A stretch of 64,000 nt of DNA, from the NCBI GenBank assembly GCA_017347445.1, contig AP021856.1:1682613-1746612 (forward strand), read 5' to 3'. This DNA comes from Candidatus Brocadia pituitae. GTDB taxonomy: Bacteria > Planctomycetota > Brocadiia > Brocadiales > Brocadiaceae. Position 1 is the first letter of the stretch; the number at the start of each line of letters is the position of its first letter. The notes beneath the pieces were generated by a model. The model saw only the letters and a program-made list of their open reading frames with translations, did not search any database and had not been told where the DNA came from. Position numbers and translations under genes: made by a program. Shown one piece after another: positions 63,351 to 64,000 of the stretch.

Positions 63351-64000
63351 TTAAGCGCTTTGCTTGAGAAGAGGCCGTTGTGAGAATGTTCTAAAACACC
63401 TGATTTTGTCAGGTTGTTTGAGAAGGAGAGCCGCAGCCGAGGCAACAAGGCTCATCGATAAATGGGCAATAGCCATCTGGTTTTGAACAATCTGTAGTTT
63501 GTAATGGGTGGTTTGTTCAGCCTCCCGGTCACCAAGACGGCTGAAATACTGTTCAACCGCAATGCGGAGCTTATGAGTTTCTTTGAAAAAGTCTGTGTCT
63601 CGTGGTACCTGAGAGCGTGCATCATGGGTAATGTCGAGATATTGTGTGCAGCCGTAGGCCTTGCCTTGAGTCAAGCGGGGATGTTGAATGGGACAACCCT
63701 TGGGGTAGTTCGCAGCGACCTTGCTGTCGGCCTTGAGCGGGCATCGGAATTTGAGGCGGGTTCGTGGCCCTTCAGTCCATGAACCAGAGGATTTCATCTC
63801 CAGCCCGGCATCGCACAAAGGGCATCCATGATGCCCAAGGGTTTTGTCTGGTTGCCGGTTCCTGGGATTCAGGGGTATGAAGGCCTGGCTTTTCATGGTA
63901 TTGACGATGAGGTTATAGAGCTCCCGGACATCATAGGCGGCATCAGCGATAAAGAGGGCTCCTTTTTTGAATTTGAAAAGCCGTTTGAGTTTTTTGATAA
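63351..64000 (-). CDS. DDE transposase, cut by the window edge
   Basis: The C-terminal portion of a second transposase, open to the window end. It contains ALFIADAAYDVRELYNLIVN, SQAFIPLNPRNRQPDKTL, a Cys-rich insertion (GCPLCDAGLEM, RFRCPLKAD-like), EQYFSRLGDREAEQTTHYKL with a likely catalytic Glu region, and a hydrophobic end (HLSMSLVASAAALLLKQP). This pattern is that of IS4/IS1182-type DDE_Tnp_1 proteins. The N-terminal part lies beyond base 64000. The 63139-63350 gap holds only the likely end of the IS630 element. Confidence 0.75.
   Translation of the reverse strand, partial: IKKLKRLFKFKKGALFIADAAYDVRELYNLIVNTMKSQAFIPLNPRNRQPDKTLGHHGCPLCDAGLEMKSSGSWTEGPRTRLKFRCPLKADSKVAANYPKGCPIQHPRLTQGKAYGCTQYLDITHDARSQVPRDTDFFKETHKLRIAVEQYFSRLGDREAEQTTHYKLQIVQNQMAIAHLSMSLVASAAALLLKQPDKIRCFRTFSQRPLLKQSA

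Overview
The window looks like a chromosomal segment of an anammox-type planctomycete (order Brocadiales, for example Brocadia, Kuenenia or Jettenia). This is an inference from overall protein flavour: a radical SAM/SPASM protein with repeated PCP_red-like segments, the COG3014/YcfL/LpoB lipoprotein set, long multi-domain glycosyltransferases, and moderate base composition with many palindromic intergenic repeats. No diagnostic anammox gene (hydrazine synthase, hydrazine dehydrogenase) is present, so the assignment is tentative.

Layout. 1-5.3 kb: two gene remnants, a TonB-dependent outer-membrane receptor, a small secreted protein behind a perfect CRP-type operator, and a decayed Crp/Fnr-like gene. 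5.3-11.4 kb: murJ on the minus strand, then gap-pgk-rpe and accD on the plus strand, then tRNA-Asn. 11.4-15.5 kb (minus): a GNAT fragment cut off at the tRNA, a soluble histidine kinase, a D-2-hydroxyacid dehydrogenase, a TPR-like secreted protein and a DUF2283/toxin-like pair. 15.5-19.5 kb: a decaying type I restriction-modification locus (hsdS stub, frameshifted hsdM) invaded by a REP-associated tyrosine transposase and its palindromes. 19.6-30 kb: a nucleosidase, an M4 metalloprotease with fba and fbp, an MBL-fold hydrolase, and the COG3014-YcfL-LpoB lipoprotein set. 30-33.4 kb: a MacA/MacB-type efflux system. 34.2-49.9 kb: a surface-polysaccharide cluster with a Wzm/Wzt-type ABC exporter, multi-domain glycosyltransferases, a SPASM-type radical SAM protein and a GT2-NodS-NodB fusion. 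50-58.7 kb: a radical SAM protein with PCP_red repeats, a Cache-HAMP histidine kinase with response regulator, a transglutaminase-like lipoprotein, a repeat protein, a CBS-domain protein and a methyltransferase.

59.2-61.9 kb holds what I read as a degenerate integron. On the minus strand there is an intI remnant. Divergent from it lie a putative promoter, an attI-type GTTAAGC core and three gene cassettes, each closed by an attC-like imperfect palindrome. The cassettes carry a GC-rich membrane/HEAT-repeat pair, a PIN toxin-antitoxin pair and a TIR-like fragment. The array is followed by a possible structured-RNA or group II intron remnant, an IS630-family element and a second transposase cut by the window end.

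The two most noteworthy items are this relic integron, which is barely visible to ordinary ORF calling, and the 1237-residue GT2-(duplicated unknown domain)-NodS-NodB protein, which places Nod-factor-type glycosyl transfer, methylation and deacetylation activities in one chain next to a polysaccharide exporter. Repeats are abundant throughout: REP/RAYT copies, a TA-flanked MITE and a palindrome shared between 15.8 and 52.1 kb. Genome remodelling by small mobile elements is a consistent theme.
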